Below are positions 42,516 through 51,658 of a stretch of DNA of 64,000 nucleotides, in pieces. The notes below the pieces were generated by a model. It worked only from the letters and a program-made list of their open reading frames with translations, was not told the origin of the DNA and searched no databases. The DNA lies in assembly GCF_028690125.1 (NCBI RefSeq), contig NZ_JAQVBV010000006.1:62001-126000 (forward strand). The letters are read 5' to 3'. The DNA is from Bacteroides sp. GTDB lineage: Bacteria; Bacteroidota; Bacteroidia; Bacteroidales; Bacteroidaceae. Every line of letters starts with the position of its first letter. Within the stretch, counting starts at the first letter, position 1. The position numbers and the translations under genes were made by a program.

Positions 42516-45287
42516 GTGAGCATAGGCAGATATATCTATTCTTTTCGGTTTTATTTGATTACTATTTATGTCATATTACTGAATAGCGTGGATGTCTATG
42601 CACAGCCGGGCAGAGACAGTTTTGCCGGGCGAGTAGTTGATACAGAAACGCAACAGCCGGTATCGTTTGCTACGGTCCGGCTTTTGTCCTTTCCGGATAG
42701 TATCATGTTGGTAGGTGGCACTACTGATGATAAAGGGAAATTTAAATTAGCCTCTTCCAATTCGAAAACTATAAATGATTCCAAAACTGGAAAGATAGAC
42801 TCTCTGCTTCTGCACATCTCTTTCGTAGGATATAAGTCTATATATCGTACCATTCTTGTTTCCCCGGAAGTACCTGTTTTTAATTTAGGAGATATTCATT
42901 TGTTTCCTGAAGGATTTATGTTGGCAGAAGCGGTGATTGTCGGACAAGCACCTATGGCTATTACAGAAGGTGATACAACTGTCTTTAACACATCTGCCTA
43001 TCGTACTCCCGAAGGTTCGATGCTGGAAGATTTGGTGAAACAACTGCCGGGTGCTGAAATAGATGAGGATGGCAAGGTACTGATTAATGGTAAAGAAGTG
43101 AAGAAGTTTCTGGTAGATGGTAAAGAATTCTTTTTTGATGATCCGCAAGCTGCGCTCAAGAATCTGCCGGTTGAAATGATAGAGAAGCTGAAAGCTTATG
43201 AGAGGAAGTCCGATCTGGCACGTCTGACCGGAATTGATGATGGTGAGGAAGAAATGATTCTGGACTTGTCTGTGAAGAAGAACATGAAGCAAGGTTGGAG
43301 AGAAAACTTCATGGGTGGAATGGGAAGTAAAGACCGCTATGAAGTGGCTAACACATTGAACCGTTTCCGGGATAATTCCCAACTGACTGTTATCGGAAAT
43401 CTGAATAATACCAATAATCAGGGGTTCTCAGAATTACAGAAAGAATCATCTAGTTCCAGTGGCAATGTGCGTGGTAAGAATGGTTTGACAACCTCCCGCT
43501 CATTAGGTGTCAATGGAATTTATAATTGGAAAAAGGTCGAATTTCGTTCAAACATCCAGTATATGGGTACAGATCGCTCTGAGAACAGTCGTACCATTAT
43601 AGATAATTTTCTTCGCAAGGACAAATCAATTACAAATAGTACCAATAACTCTTATACAAAGAATCATAATTTAGTAGCCAATGCTTATTTGGAATGGAAG
43701 ATGGATTCACTTACAACTTTAATCTTCCGTCCCCAATATAATTTAGCTAAGAACGACAGAGAAAATGAAGGTACTCAAGAAGGATGGGGAAATGATGTGT
43801 TATTGAATAAAAAAGAATCGTCCGGCACTACCCATAGTTCCCGTTACAATGTAGGAATGATGTTGCAATTCAGCCGTAAACTTAGTCGTTTGGGAAGAAA
43901 TGTTGCCCTGAAAGTAGATTATGGTACAAACACTTCTTCTACCGACCGAAGAAATCTATCTACTACCCGTTACTTTAAAAATGACACGAAAAAGATTCAG
44001 AATCAGAAGATAGAAGATTCAGATGACGGATATAACTATCGGTTGCAAATGGTTTACGTAGAACCATTACCGTGGTTACATTTTCTTCAGTTCCGTTATA
44101 GCTACCAATACAAAGTAAGTAATTCCGATCGCTTTGTCTACAATTGGGACAAGGAACTAGAAGATTTTACTCCTGATTATGATGAAGATGCAAGCAACTG
44201 TTTTGAGAACCAATATAGCAATCATCTGCTGAATCTTTCAGTGCGTACCAATCGTAAGATGTATGACTATAATGTCGGAGCCGACATGGAACCGCAGAAG
44301 TCTGTCAGCCATTCTATTTTAAAGGATGCACCGGAGAATCAATTGGAAAGATCGGTTATTAATTTTTCTCCTACATTTAATTTTCGCTATAAGTTTTCTA
44401 AACGTACCCGTTTGCAGATCGTGTATAGAGGAAAGAGTCGCCAGCCTAATGTCCGCGACCTTCAACCGGTCGTCGATCAGACGAATCCGTTATATATCCG
44501 TGTCGGAAATCCATCGTTAAAGCCTTCTTATACAAACACTTTTACACTGAGCTATAACTCCTATAATACGAAAACCCGCCTTAATATGGCTACTGCTCTT
44601 TTGGCAGAGAATACAATTAATAGTGTCACCAATCAGGTCACCTATGATGATGAAACAGGAGTTCGAACTACCACTCCGGTCAATATGAATGGAAACTGGC
44701 AGGTCACGGGATCTTTCTCTCTCAATACTCCTTTCAAGAATCGTAACTGGCTATTTCGCACCAATTCTAATTTTCAATTCAGAAATCAGAATAGCTATAC
44801 TACCATTAATAAAGAAGCACCGGTGAAAAGCACCGTACAACATCTGATGTTACGCGAGCGTTTGCAGCTTACCTACCGTACCAAACAGATAGAACTTTCT
44901 GCAAATGCCGGAATACGTTACAATAATTCTTATAATAATGTCCGCGAGGTACGTACGGAAACTTATGATTATCAGGTAGGGACTACCATGCAACTCTATC
45001 TTCCCTGGAATATGGAGCTATATAGTGACCTTAGCTATTTCATTCGTGAGGGTTATGGTTACGAGGGACTTGCCAGAGAAAACTATATATGGAATTGTCA
45101 ATTATCGAAAGCATTTTTTAAAAAGAAACAATTACTACTTCGTTTTAAAATCTATGATATTCTGCATCAGAATACTTCTCAGGTACGTACAATTACCGCT
45201 ACGTCTATCCGTGATGCAGATTATAATGCTTTAGGTTCTTATTTTATACTACATGCTATTGTGCGTTTGAATCTGATGGGAAAGTAA
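42516..45287 (+). CDS. Outer membrane beta-barrel protein with carboxypeptidase-like N-terminus
   Basis: 923 residues, starting at a GTG (signal peptide IYSFRFYLITIYVILLNSVDVYAQ). Order: CarboxypepD_reg-like domain (about 34-125: FAGRVVDTETQQPVSFATVRLLSFPDSI), plug (about 145-235: LEDLVKQLPGAEIDEDGKVLINGKEVKKFLVDGKEFF), and a long OMP_b-brl_3 barrel. The plug lacks an obvious TonB box, but the layout is that of TonB-dependent-like receptors. It belongs to the ECF-anti-sigma-Spy cluster, 44 bp after the Spy-like gene; substrate unknown. Confidence 0.8.
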   Translation: MSIGRYIYSFRFYLITIYVILLNSVDVYAQPGRDSFAGRVVDTETQQPVSFATVRLLSFPDSIMLVGGTTDDKGKFKLASSNSKTINDSKTGKIDSLLLHISFVGYKSIYRTILVSPEVPVFNLGDIHLFPEGFMLAEAVIVGQAPMAITEGDTTVFNTSAYRTPEGSMLEDLVKQLPGAEIDEDGKVLINGKEVKKFLVDGKEFFFDDPQAALKNLPVEMIEKLKAYERKSDLARLTGIDDGEEEMILDLSVKKNMKQGWRENFMGGMGSKDRYEVANTLNRFRDNSQLTVIGNLNNTNNQGFSELQKESSSSSGNVRGKNGLTTSRSLGVNGIYNWKKVEFRSNIQYMGTDRSENSRTIIDNFLRKDKSITNSTNNSYTKNHNLVANAYLEWKMDSLTTLIFRPQYNLAKNDRENEGTQEGWGNDVLLNKKESSGTTHSSRYNVGMMLQFSRKLSRLGRNVALKVDYGTNTSSTDRRNLSTTRYFKNDTKKIQNQKIEDSDDGYNYRLQMVYVEPLPWLHFLQFRYSYQYKVSNSDRFVYNWDKELEDFTPDYDEDASNCFENQYSNHLLNLSVRTNRKMYDYNVGADMEPQKSVSHSILKDAPENQLERSVINFSPTFNFRYKFSKRTRLQIVYRGKSRQPNVRDLQPVVDQTNPLYIRVGNPSLKPSYTNTFTLSYNSYNTKTRLNMATALLAENTINSVTNQVTYDDETGVRTTTPVNMNGNWQVTGSFSLNTPFKNRNWLFRTNSNFQFRNQNSYTTINKEAPVKSTVQHLMLRERLQLTYRTKQIELSANAGIRYNNSYNNVREVRTETYDYQVGTTMQLYLPWNMELYSDLSYFIREGYGYEGLARENYIWNCQLSKAFFKKKQLLLRFKIYDILHQNTSQVRTITATSIRDADYNALGSYFILHAIVRLNLMGK

Positions 45288-45416
45288 AGTTATGGTAGTC
45301 ACATATAAAAAATCACTTTTATTTGAAAACTTCGATAAGATTTGATTGTTCTATGAGTCACACGTATCATATGATTACTCTATGTTGTGTGAACCGAATA
45401 ATGAAAGATATGCCGG

Positions 45417-46988
45417 ATGTTTCAACGTATAAAACAATTAAAAGATAAAAGTAACTGGCGCGTCATGAAACTGAAGTTGATTGATGCGCGACTTTATTTT
45501 GTCAGTATTTTTGTGGGATTACTGACAGGGCTTATTGCTGCACCATATCATTATCTACTTCAATTATTCTTTGATTTCCGTCACGATTTCTTTGATTCTC
45601 ACCCCAAATGGTATTGGTATATTCCTCTTTTCCTGATCATGTGGGGAATTCTTGTTTTTGTATCCTGGCTGGTGAGAAAGATGCCTTTGATAACAGGAGG
45701 AGGTATTTCTCAGACTCGTGGAGTGATTAATGGACGTGTTTCTTATAAACATCCTTTTATTGAATTGATTTCTAAATTTGTGGGAGGAATCCTAGCGTTG
45801 AGCACCGGATTGTCATTAGGGCGTGAAGGACCTTCCGTACAGATCGGTTCTTATGTAGGATGTCTGGTTTCCAAATGGGGAAATGTGTTGGCAGGCGAAC
45901 GTAAACAGTTGTTAGCTGCCGGTGCTGGCGCCGGATTGGCTGCCGCTTTTTCTGCACCATTAGCCTCTTCATTATTAGTAATTGAATCTATCGAACGGTT
46001 TGATGCTCCTAAAACTGCCATTACTACTCTGTTGGCAGGAGTTGTAGCAGGAGGTGTAGCTAGTTGGATGTTTCCAATGAATGCTTATGCACATATAGAT
46101 GCCGTAGTACCTGCTTTAACATTCTGGGGACTAGTGAAGCTTTTTCTTTTGTTGGCGGCTATTATTTCTATAGCCGGAAAATTATTCTCTTTAGTGACAC
46201 TCTACTTTAAGCGCATATATCCGGCTATCAAACATCCGGTGTATATGAAGATGTTATACCTTCTTTTTATCGCTTATTTAATTTCAATGACTGAAGTCAA
46301 TTTGACGGGAGGTGGCGAACAGTTTCTACTTTCACAGGCGATGAATCCGGATACACAGATTCTTTGGATTACGTGTATGATGATATTGCATTTGGTCTTC
46401 AGCGTCTTATCTTTTTCTTCCGGTCTGCCCGGTGGGAGCTTTATTCCGACATTGGTGACCGGAGGACTTATCGGACAGATCATAGCTTTGATTTTAATAC
46501 GTTACGGAATCATCAGCTATGAGCATATTAGTTATATAATGCTGATTTGTATGTCTGCTTTTTTGGTTGCCGTCATTCGTACTCCACTGACTGCTATTGT
46601 TCTGATTACGGAAATTACCGGTCATTTGGAAGTCTTTTATCCTTCGATAGTAGTAGGCGGGCTTACATATTATTTTACCGAAATGCTTCAAATCAAGCCT
46701 TTTAATGTGACGTTGTATGATGATATGATCCATTCACCCGTATTTCAGGCGGAAGCTCGGTATACTTTATCTGTGGAGATTATGAGTGGTTCCTATCTAG
46801 ATGGGAAAATAGTTGATGAACTCCGTTTGCCGGACCGTTGTATCATTATTAATATTCATCGTGACCGGAAGGACCGGACTCCTAAAGCACAGCAATTAAT
46901 GCCTGGTGACCAAGTGCAGATAGAAATGGATGCACAAGATATAGAGAAACTTTACGAACCGTTGGTCAGTATGGCTAATATTTATTAG
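45417..46988 (+). CDS. ClC-type chloride channel/antiporter with C-terminal TrkA-C domain
   Basis: 523 residues, about ten membrane helices. Family motifs: GxGxxxGREGPSVQIG-type GLSLGREGPSVQIGS (Glu gating residue), FSAPLASSLLVIES, and SSGLPGGSFIPTLVTGGLIG (GxFxP). The final ~85 residues (YTLSVEIMSGSYLDGKIVDELRLPDRCIIINI, then MPGDQVQIEMD) form a TrkA-C/RCK_C ligand-binding domain. E. coli-type ClC is a Cl-/H+ exchanger. A possible start at 45417 gives a short cytoplasmic N-terminus. Confidence 0.92.
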   Translation: MFQRIKQLKDKSNWRVMKLKLIDARLYFVSIFVGLLTGLIAAPYHYLLQLFFDFRHDFFDSHPKWYWYIPLFLIMWGILVFVSWLVRKMPLITGGGISQTRGVINGRVSYKHPFIELISKFVGGILALSTGLSLGREGPSVQIGSYVGCLVSKWGNVLAGERKQLLAAGAGAGLAAAFSAPLASSLLVIESIERFDAPKTAITTLLAGVVAGGVASWMFPMNAYAHIDAVVPALTFWGLVKLFLLLAAIISIAGKLFSLVTLYFKRIYPAIKHPVYMKMLYLLFIAYLISMTEVNLTGGGEQFLLSQAMNPDTQILWITCMMILHLVFSVLSFSSGLPGGSFIPTLVTGGLIGQIIALILIRYGIISYEHISYIMLICMSAFLVAVIRTPLTAIVLITEITGHLEVFYPSIVVGGLTYYFTEMLQIKPFNVTLYDDMIHSPVFQAEARYTLSVEIMSGSYLDGKIVDELRLPDRCIIINIHRDRKDRTPKAQQLMPGDQVQIEMDAQDIEKLYEPLVSMANIY

Positions 46989-47024
46989 TGACTATTTTTT
47001 AGTCATAATATGCGGAAAAATGTT

Positions 47025-47032
47025 TATCTTTG
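47025..47032 (+). promoter_or_regulatory. -7 promoter element before the sulfatase
   Basis: TATCTTTG at 47025-47032, matching TAnnTTTG, with a weak TTAG at 46999-47002 (22 bp spacer). ATG of the sulfatase is ~163 bp downstream; a 47-codon ORF lies between. Confidence 0.45.
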
Positions 47033-47195
47033 CTAATATAAACACAATAAAGAGATGGTATGAACGCACTCGGTCGTTTTTTGGCTCAGTTTAGTATGTG
47101 GCTATGGAAAATGTTCGGTGATTCTCATGTTATTATGAATACATCTCTTTCTTGTAATTCATCTTTGTTGCTTATAACGAAAAATATCTATTATT

Positions 47196-48686
47196 ATGAA
47201 TAAAATATGTACTCTGGCAGTCTCTTCTATTACGGTCATCCAACTGTCCGCTGTTGCACAGGAAAACCGACCCAATATTATTTACATAATGTCCGATGAT
47301 CATGCTGCACAGGCTATCAGCGCTTATGGCAGTCGATTAGCTAAAGTACTTCCGACTCCTAATATTGATCGTATAGCCAATGAAGGTATCCGGATGAATA
47401 ATTGTTGTGTGACTAATTCTATCAGTGCCCCTAGCCGGGCCTGCATTATGACGGGGCAATACAGCCATGTCAATGGGGTCTATACATTGGATGACGGATT
47501 GAAACCTGAACAAGATAACATTGCGAAAGAGTTGCAGAAGAGTGGTTACCAAACGGCCATTATTGGAAAGTGGCATTTAAAACATGAACCTTCCGGATTC
47601 GATTATTACAACGTATTGCCGGGACAAGGACGATATAAAAATCCGATTCTTATATCCAAAGAAGAGCGACAAGGACATACAGAAGCATTCGACAAAACTC
47701 CCGGTAAAATCTATCAGGGACATTCTACTGATGTGATAGCGGATCAAGCTCTTCAATGGTTGCAGCAGCAAAAGGGGAGTTCACAACCGTTCATGTTGAT
47801 GTGTCATTTTAAAGCCCCTCATCGTTCATGGGAATATGCAGAGCGTTTTTCTGATCTTTTGAATGATGTGGAAATTCCTGAACCTCAGAATTTGTATGAT
47901 ACTTATGAAGGCAAGGCTTTCTATACTCAAATACAAAAAATGAGTCTTGAAGATATGAATAGATGGGATTTGAAGTGTAAATTGCCAACAAACTTGTCAA
48001 GAGATGAGTTTAGAAAATGGGCATATCAACGTTATATTAAGGACTATCTTCGTTGTATTGCAGGTATTGACGAAAATGTAGGTCGTATCCTCGACTTTTT
48101 GGATAAGAATGGATTGGCAGAGAATACTATCGTGGTTTATACTTCAGATCAGGGATTCTTTTTGGGCGAACATGGATGGTTTGACAAACGGTATATGCTG
48201 GAAGAGAGTTTGCATATGCCATTACTTATCCGTTATCCTAAAGAGATAAAGGCGGGAGTGAAGAATAATAGTATTGTCATTAATGCTGATTTTGCTCCTA
48301 CGTTACTCGATTATGCAGGTATATCAAAACCGGACTATATGCAGGGTGAGAGTTTTAGGGAAATTCTTAAAAAAGGAGATAAACCTAAAGGATGGAGGGA
48401 TGCTATGTATTATCGTTATTGGATGCACGGAGAGAATGCTCACTACACTGTAGCGAATTATGGTATCCGTACGGAACGTTACAAATTGATTTATTATTAT
48501 GGGAAACCATTGGGTAAGAAGGGGACTTCTAAACTTGAATATCAGCCGGATTGGGAATTGTTTGACTTGAAGAATGATCCAATGGAAATGCGGAATATTT
48601 ATCATGAGAAGAAATATCAAAAGTTGATTCAGAAACTTAAGAAGCGGTTGTATCAGTTGAAAGAGATGTATGGAGATAATGAGTAA
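47196..48686 (+). CDS. Serine-type sulfatase, GlcNAc-6-O-sulfatase-like
   Basis: 496 residues, S1 family. Signal-type N-terminus then metal-binding DDH (D34, D35, H36 in IMSDDHAAQ). The formylglycine motif is S77-A-P-S-R (ISAPSRACIMTGQ), that is a Ser-type site needing an anaerobic radical-SAM sulfatase-maturating enzyme. Other signatures: GKWHLKHEPSGFD, and TSDQGFFLGEHGWFDKR. It resembles the second sulfatase at 57384 and the B. thetaiotaomicron 6-O-sulfatases of subfamily S1_11. Stand-alone gene, ~9 kb away from the heparan PUL. The substrate (mucin O-glycan versus GAG) cannot be decided from sequence. Confidence 0.88.
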   Translation: MNKICTLAVSSITVIQLSAVAQENRPNIIYIMSDDHAAQAISAYGSRLAKVLPTPNIDRIANEGIRMNNCCVTNSISAPSRACIMTGQYSHVNGVYTLDDGLKPEQDNIAKELQKSGYQTAIIGKWHLKHEPSGFDYYNVLPGQGRYKNPILISKEERQGHTEAFDKTPGKIYQGHSTDVIADQALQWLQQQKGSSQPFMLMCHFKAPHRSWEYAERFSDLLNDVEIPEPQNLYDTYEGKAFYTQIQKMSLEDMNRWDLKCKLPTNLSRDEFRKWAYQRYIKDYLRCIAGIDENVGRILDFLDKNGLAENTIVVYTSDQGFFLGEHGWFDKRYMLEESLHMPLLIRYPKEIKAGVKNNSIVINADFAPTLLDYAGISKPDYMQGESFREILKKGDKPKGWRDAMYYRYWMHGENAHYTVANYGIRTERYKLIYYYGKPLGKKGTSKLEYQPDWELFDLKNDPMEMRNIYHEKKYQKLIQKLKKRLYQLKEMYGDNE

Positions 48687-48997
48687 AAAAGAAAGCTCCA
48701 ATAAGTGAACTATCGTAATATATGTAAAAAATCAGTGGATTAAATCATGGGAGATGTTTGAAATAAAAGATGTAAAGTTTTAAATATCATCATGGTAAAT
48801 TCATTAAAAGACTCATTTTAAAGCTGATCGTTTTATCCTAAGGTCTATTTCTTACAAATCGTTCTTCAGTAGAGGTTGTTTCCTTTTCGACTTTACATCT
48901 CAAACATAATCCTTAATTTTCATAAATTACCGACCATTTTTGACATCATTATTCGGATGTTGCATTTTTAACTTTAATCTGCATTAAAAACGAACCA
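48687..48997. other. Intergenic region, convergent
   Basis: 311 bp between the sulfatase and the ankyrin gene (convergent). AT-rich; nothing recognisable. Confidence 0.4.
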
Positions 48998-49654
48998 TTA
49001 TTTGGGAGTGTTCTTTTCAATAAACGCTTCCACATTTTCTCGTTCGATAGAGTTATTAGTGACATCCAACATCATTTTCTGTAAATTCTTATTTTGAATA
49101 TCCGATCCTCTATCGACTAACAACTGAGCAACCTTGAAATTGTTTGCCAATACTGCAGCAATAAGAGGGTGGTAAACAATAGAACACAATTGCTCTGTTA
49201 TATCCTCTATTTTCCAGTAGCAATAACCATCTTTTTTATTCTCTGTCCCGTCGGGGTATGCTCCGTTGTCGAGAAGTAGTTTTACCATTTTATAAGATAG
49301 CTCTTTATCCTCTACAAATACTGCCTTTGAAATTGGAGTAAAAAACTCTTCGTCGTATATTTTATTAATGACTTGCTTCTGTTTTAGTATCAATTTTTCA
49401 AGCATCTCATAATTATTTTGGGCGATTGCTATATAGATTAAATCAAACCATAGTGTTCCCTGAGTGATCGCTTCCAGAGGATCAGCTCCCTGCTTTAACA
49501 GTTTTTCAACTTTAGCATAATCTCCATCAAAACAAGCCTTTCCGATTTCGGTATAGCTGTATCCGTCTTTCTCAAATACATATTCAGATTGACTCGGTTG
49601 GGCGATCCCCATTGATGTTAGTAACAATAATGCAATAGTATAAAATGTTTTCAT
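48998..49654 (-). CDS. Ankyrin repeat protein, secreted
   Basis: 218 residues with a signal peptide (MKTFYTIALLLLTSMGIAQ). About four ankyrin-type repeats follow: AKVEKLLKQGADPLEA, NYEMLEKLILKQKQV, SYKMVKLLLDNGAYPD, NFKVAQLLVDRGSDIQN. Ankyrin repeats mediate protein-protein binding; periplasmic ankyrin proteins may act as immunity or adaptor proteins, but no toxin partner is seen. It is convergent with the sulfatase; the other side is a 544 bp gene-free region. Confidence 0.75.
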   Translation of the reverse strand: MKTFYTIALLLLTSMGIAQPSQSEYVFEKDGYSYTEIGKACFDGDYAKVEKLLKQGADPLEAITQGTLWFDLIYIAIAQNNYEMLEKLILKQKQVINKIYDEEFFTPISKAVFVEDKELSYKMVKLLLDNGAYPDGTENKKDGYCYWKIEDITEQLCSIVYHPLIAAVLANNFKVAQLLVDRGSDIQNKNLQKMMLDVTNNSIERENVEAFIEKNTPK

Positions 49655-50198
49655 GATATAGATTTGTTAGTAAATTTAATTTGTTGGCGTTTTTTTGATA
49701 AAAAGTTTGAATACTTTTTTGTAATGACTTATCCTAAAGCTCCCTGTAAATATAGTGAATTATTTGACAAGTTGAATGTCTTGATCGGTTGTTATTCTTG
49801 CTTCATATTCTCTTTGATATATATTTTAAGCAGAACCCCAAAAAAGTTCAGCATAGCCCCCAGTATCAGATCCAGAGTAAGAACTGCCATCCCACACAAC
49901 TAAAATCTTCTACAATCACCATTTACAAGGCTTTTCAAAGAACGAACTTTAATTTTTAGTACCCATTAATGATAACAGAAGATAAAAATAGACATTCTTT
50001 TTGATATATTGTCAATCTATGTGTGTGTTTATAAACATAGTATGGAAATTTATTTTCCAAATTAAAAAGGAATATTTTGCGATTTTTTAGTTGTTTCTTC
50101 CTTGTATTCATGATGAATATAAAACGACACAAAGTAGCATCAATACCTACCTTGTGTTAGTGAATATGCCTGATGGCAAAGATAGTACTGAGAAGCGT
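49655..50198. other. Region upstream of the ankyrin gene
   Basis: 544 bp; contains a ~32-codon hydrophobic ORF on the minus strand near 49,800-49,900 (MAVLTLDLILGAMLNFFGVL) that could be a small membrane peptide or chance. No firm call. Confidence 0.3.
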
Positions 50199-51041
50199 TT
50201 ATTCAACGCTTCTCAACCATGCTATTTCTTCCTTCCATTTTGTCTCGTCCGGTGTTTCGAGAATAAGTGGCATATTGTCGAATCTCGGATCTTTCATCAA
50301 TTTCTCGAAGAATGGTTTACCAATCAGACCTTCGCCAATACTGTCATGACGGTCTACATGAGTACCTAATCCTTTTTTTGAATCGTTCAGGTGCATACCA
50401 CGAAGATAATTAAAACCTACTACCTTATCAAATTCATCGAAAACTTTATCATAATCGGTCAGAAAGTCATATCCTGCGGTAAAAGTATGGCAAGTATCCA
50501 GACAGATTCCGACACGACTTTTATCCTCCACCCGGTCAATGATATACTTTAATTGCCAGAACTCATTTCCTAGATTACTGCCTTGACCGGCTGTATTTTC
50601 AATTACAGCAGTTACACCCTTGGTTTTTGCCAAAGCTAAATTGATACTTTCCGCAATGCGTGACAAGCAATCTTCTACGGATATTTTTTTGAGATCACTC
50701 CCGGGATGGAAATTGAGTAATTTCAATCCGAGTTGTTCGCAACGTTGCATCTCGTCCAGAAAAGCCGCACGGCTTTTCTCTAATCCCTCTTCTTCGGGAT
50801 GCCCCAGATTGATGAGGTAACTGTCATGCGGGAGGATATACTCCGGTTGGAAACCGAATTTCTCACAATTTTCTTTGAAAAGTCGGATACTTTCTTCAGT
50901 TAAAGGCTTACTTACCCATTGACGTTGGTTCTTAGTGAATAAGGCAAAAGCATTTGCTCCTATCTCATGTGCATTGATCGGTGCATATTCGACGCCTCCG
51001 GACGCACTTACATGTGCTCCTATTTTTTTATTTCCCATCAT
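50199..51041 (-). CDS. nfo: Endonuclease IV (AP endonuclease)
   Basis: About 280 residues of the Nfo fold. Family segments include [65 protein letters not shown] and [22 protein letters not shown]; the Zn ligands His, Glu and Asp appear in these. It cuts 5' to abasic sites in base-excision repair. The ORF can be extended to a TTG at 51053, but the ATG at 51041 or 51038 is more likely. Transcribed away from the repeat-rich region that follows. Confidence 0.95.
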   Translation of the reverse strand: MMGNKKIGAHVSASGGVEYAPINAHEIGANAFALFTKNQRQWVSKPLTEESIRLFKENCEKFGFQPEYILPHDSYLINLGHPEEEGLEKSRAAFLDEMQRCEQLGLKLLNFHPGSDLKKISVEDCLSRIAESINLALAKTKGVTAVIENTAGQGSNLGNEFWQLKYIIDRVEDKSRVGICLDTCHTFTAGYDFLTDYDKVFDEFDKVVGFNYLRGMHLNDSKKGLGTHVDRHDSIGEGLIGKPFFEKLMKDPRFDNMPLILETPDETKWKEEIAWLRSVE

Positions 51042-51240
51042 TTCATTTATCAATTAAGTTGGAATTATAATAGTAACAAATCTCGTGCCAAATTGGTTAT
51101 CGGAAAGGATTTCTGATCGATGCCTAAGTATAATGGAGGTTATACATAATATGAATACTTATTGGTTATTCCGTCGTTGATTACTTCTTCTCCCACGGGC
51201 TATTAATAAATAAGTTCCTTTCTATTAAGACTAAACTTCT

Positions 51241-51278
51241 TTTTCTCCAATAGAAAAGTTGTTTTCTATTGGAGAAAA
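51241..51278. repeat. Perfect 17 bp inverted repeat with 4-nt loop
   Basis: Arms ttttctccaatagaaaa (51241-51257) and its complement (51262-51278), separated by gttg. Confidence 0.85.
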
Positions 51279-51280
51279 AC

Positions 51281-51366
51281 TATAAACGCAAGTTTTGATT
51301 GTATAAATGAAACTTGCGTTTATATAATCAGAAGTTTCATTTGTATAAACGGAACTTGCGTTTATA
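51281..51366. repeat. Nested inverted and direct repeats around aacttgcgtttata
   Basis: tataaacgcaagttt (51281-51295) pairs with 51310-51324. The 24-nt block 51301-51324 recurs at 51343-51366 with 2 or 3 changes. Three copies of the same word in two orientations within 86 bp. Confidence 0.8.
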
Positions 51367-51521
51367 GATTGTTCTTTACTAAGAGAAAGTTTTCTATTAA
51401 AGATGAAAAAGTTTACTCTTAATAGAGAGGAATTTATCTATTAATACTTTAGCGATCAAGTAATATAGCTAATAGATCATGGGAAATATCTATTTGAGTA
51501 ATGGTGGTAGGTGATAGATCG

Positions 51522-51551
51522 GGTGATAGGTTCATAAAGCAACCTATCACC
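51522..51551. repeat. 11 bp inverted repeat ggtgataggtt / aacctatcacc
   Basis: Arms 51522-51532 and 51541-51551. The same ggtgatag word recurs nearby at 51510 and 51588. Confidence 0.7.
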
Positions 51552-51658
51552 TCTGAATTGCCTATGAACAGACTGATTCAGAAGAGTGGTGATAGGTTGA
51601 TAGAGAAAATATAATAATCGTAAAGTATATCGGCTAATAATCTGTAATCGTATGAAAC

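Larger units (their letters stand above)
51054..51658. other. Repeat-rich noncoding region between nfo and the PUL
   Basis: 605 bp with no gene. It contains nested perfect palindromes (51241-51278; 51281-51324; 51522-51551) and a direct repeat (51301-51324 versus 51343-51366). See findings. Confidence 0.7.

Noticed and set aside
49664..49903. Plus-strand 79-codon ORF upstream of the ankyrin gene
   Set aside because: No recognisable features; a small hydrophobic minus-strand frame is equally unconvincing.
51241..51600. CRISPR array
   Set aside because: Repeats are few, of different kinds and in both orientations, with no regular spacers and no cas genes.
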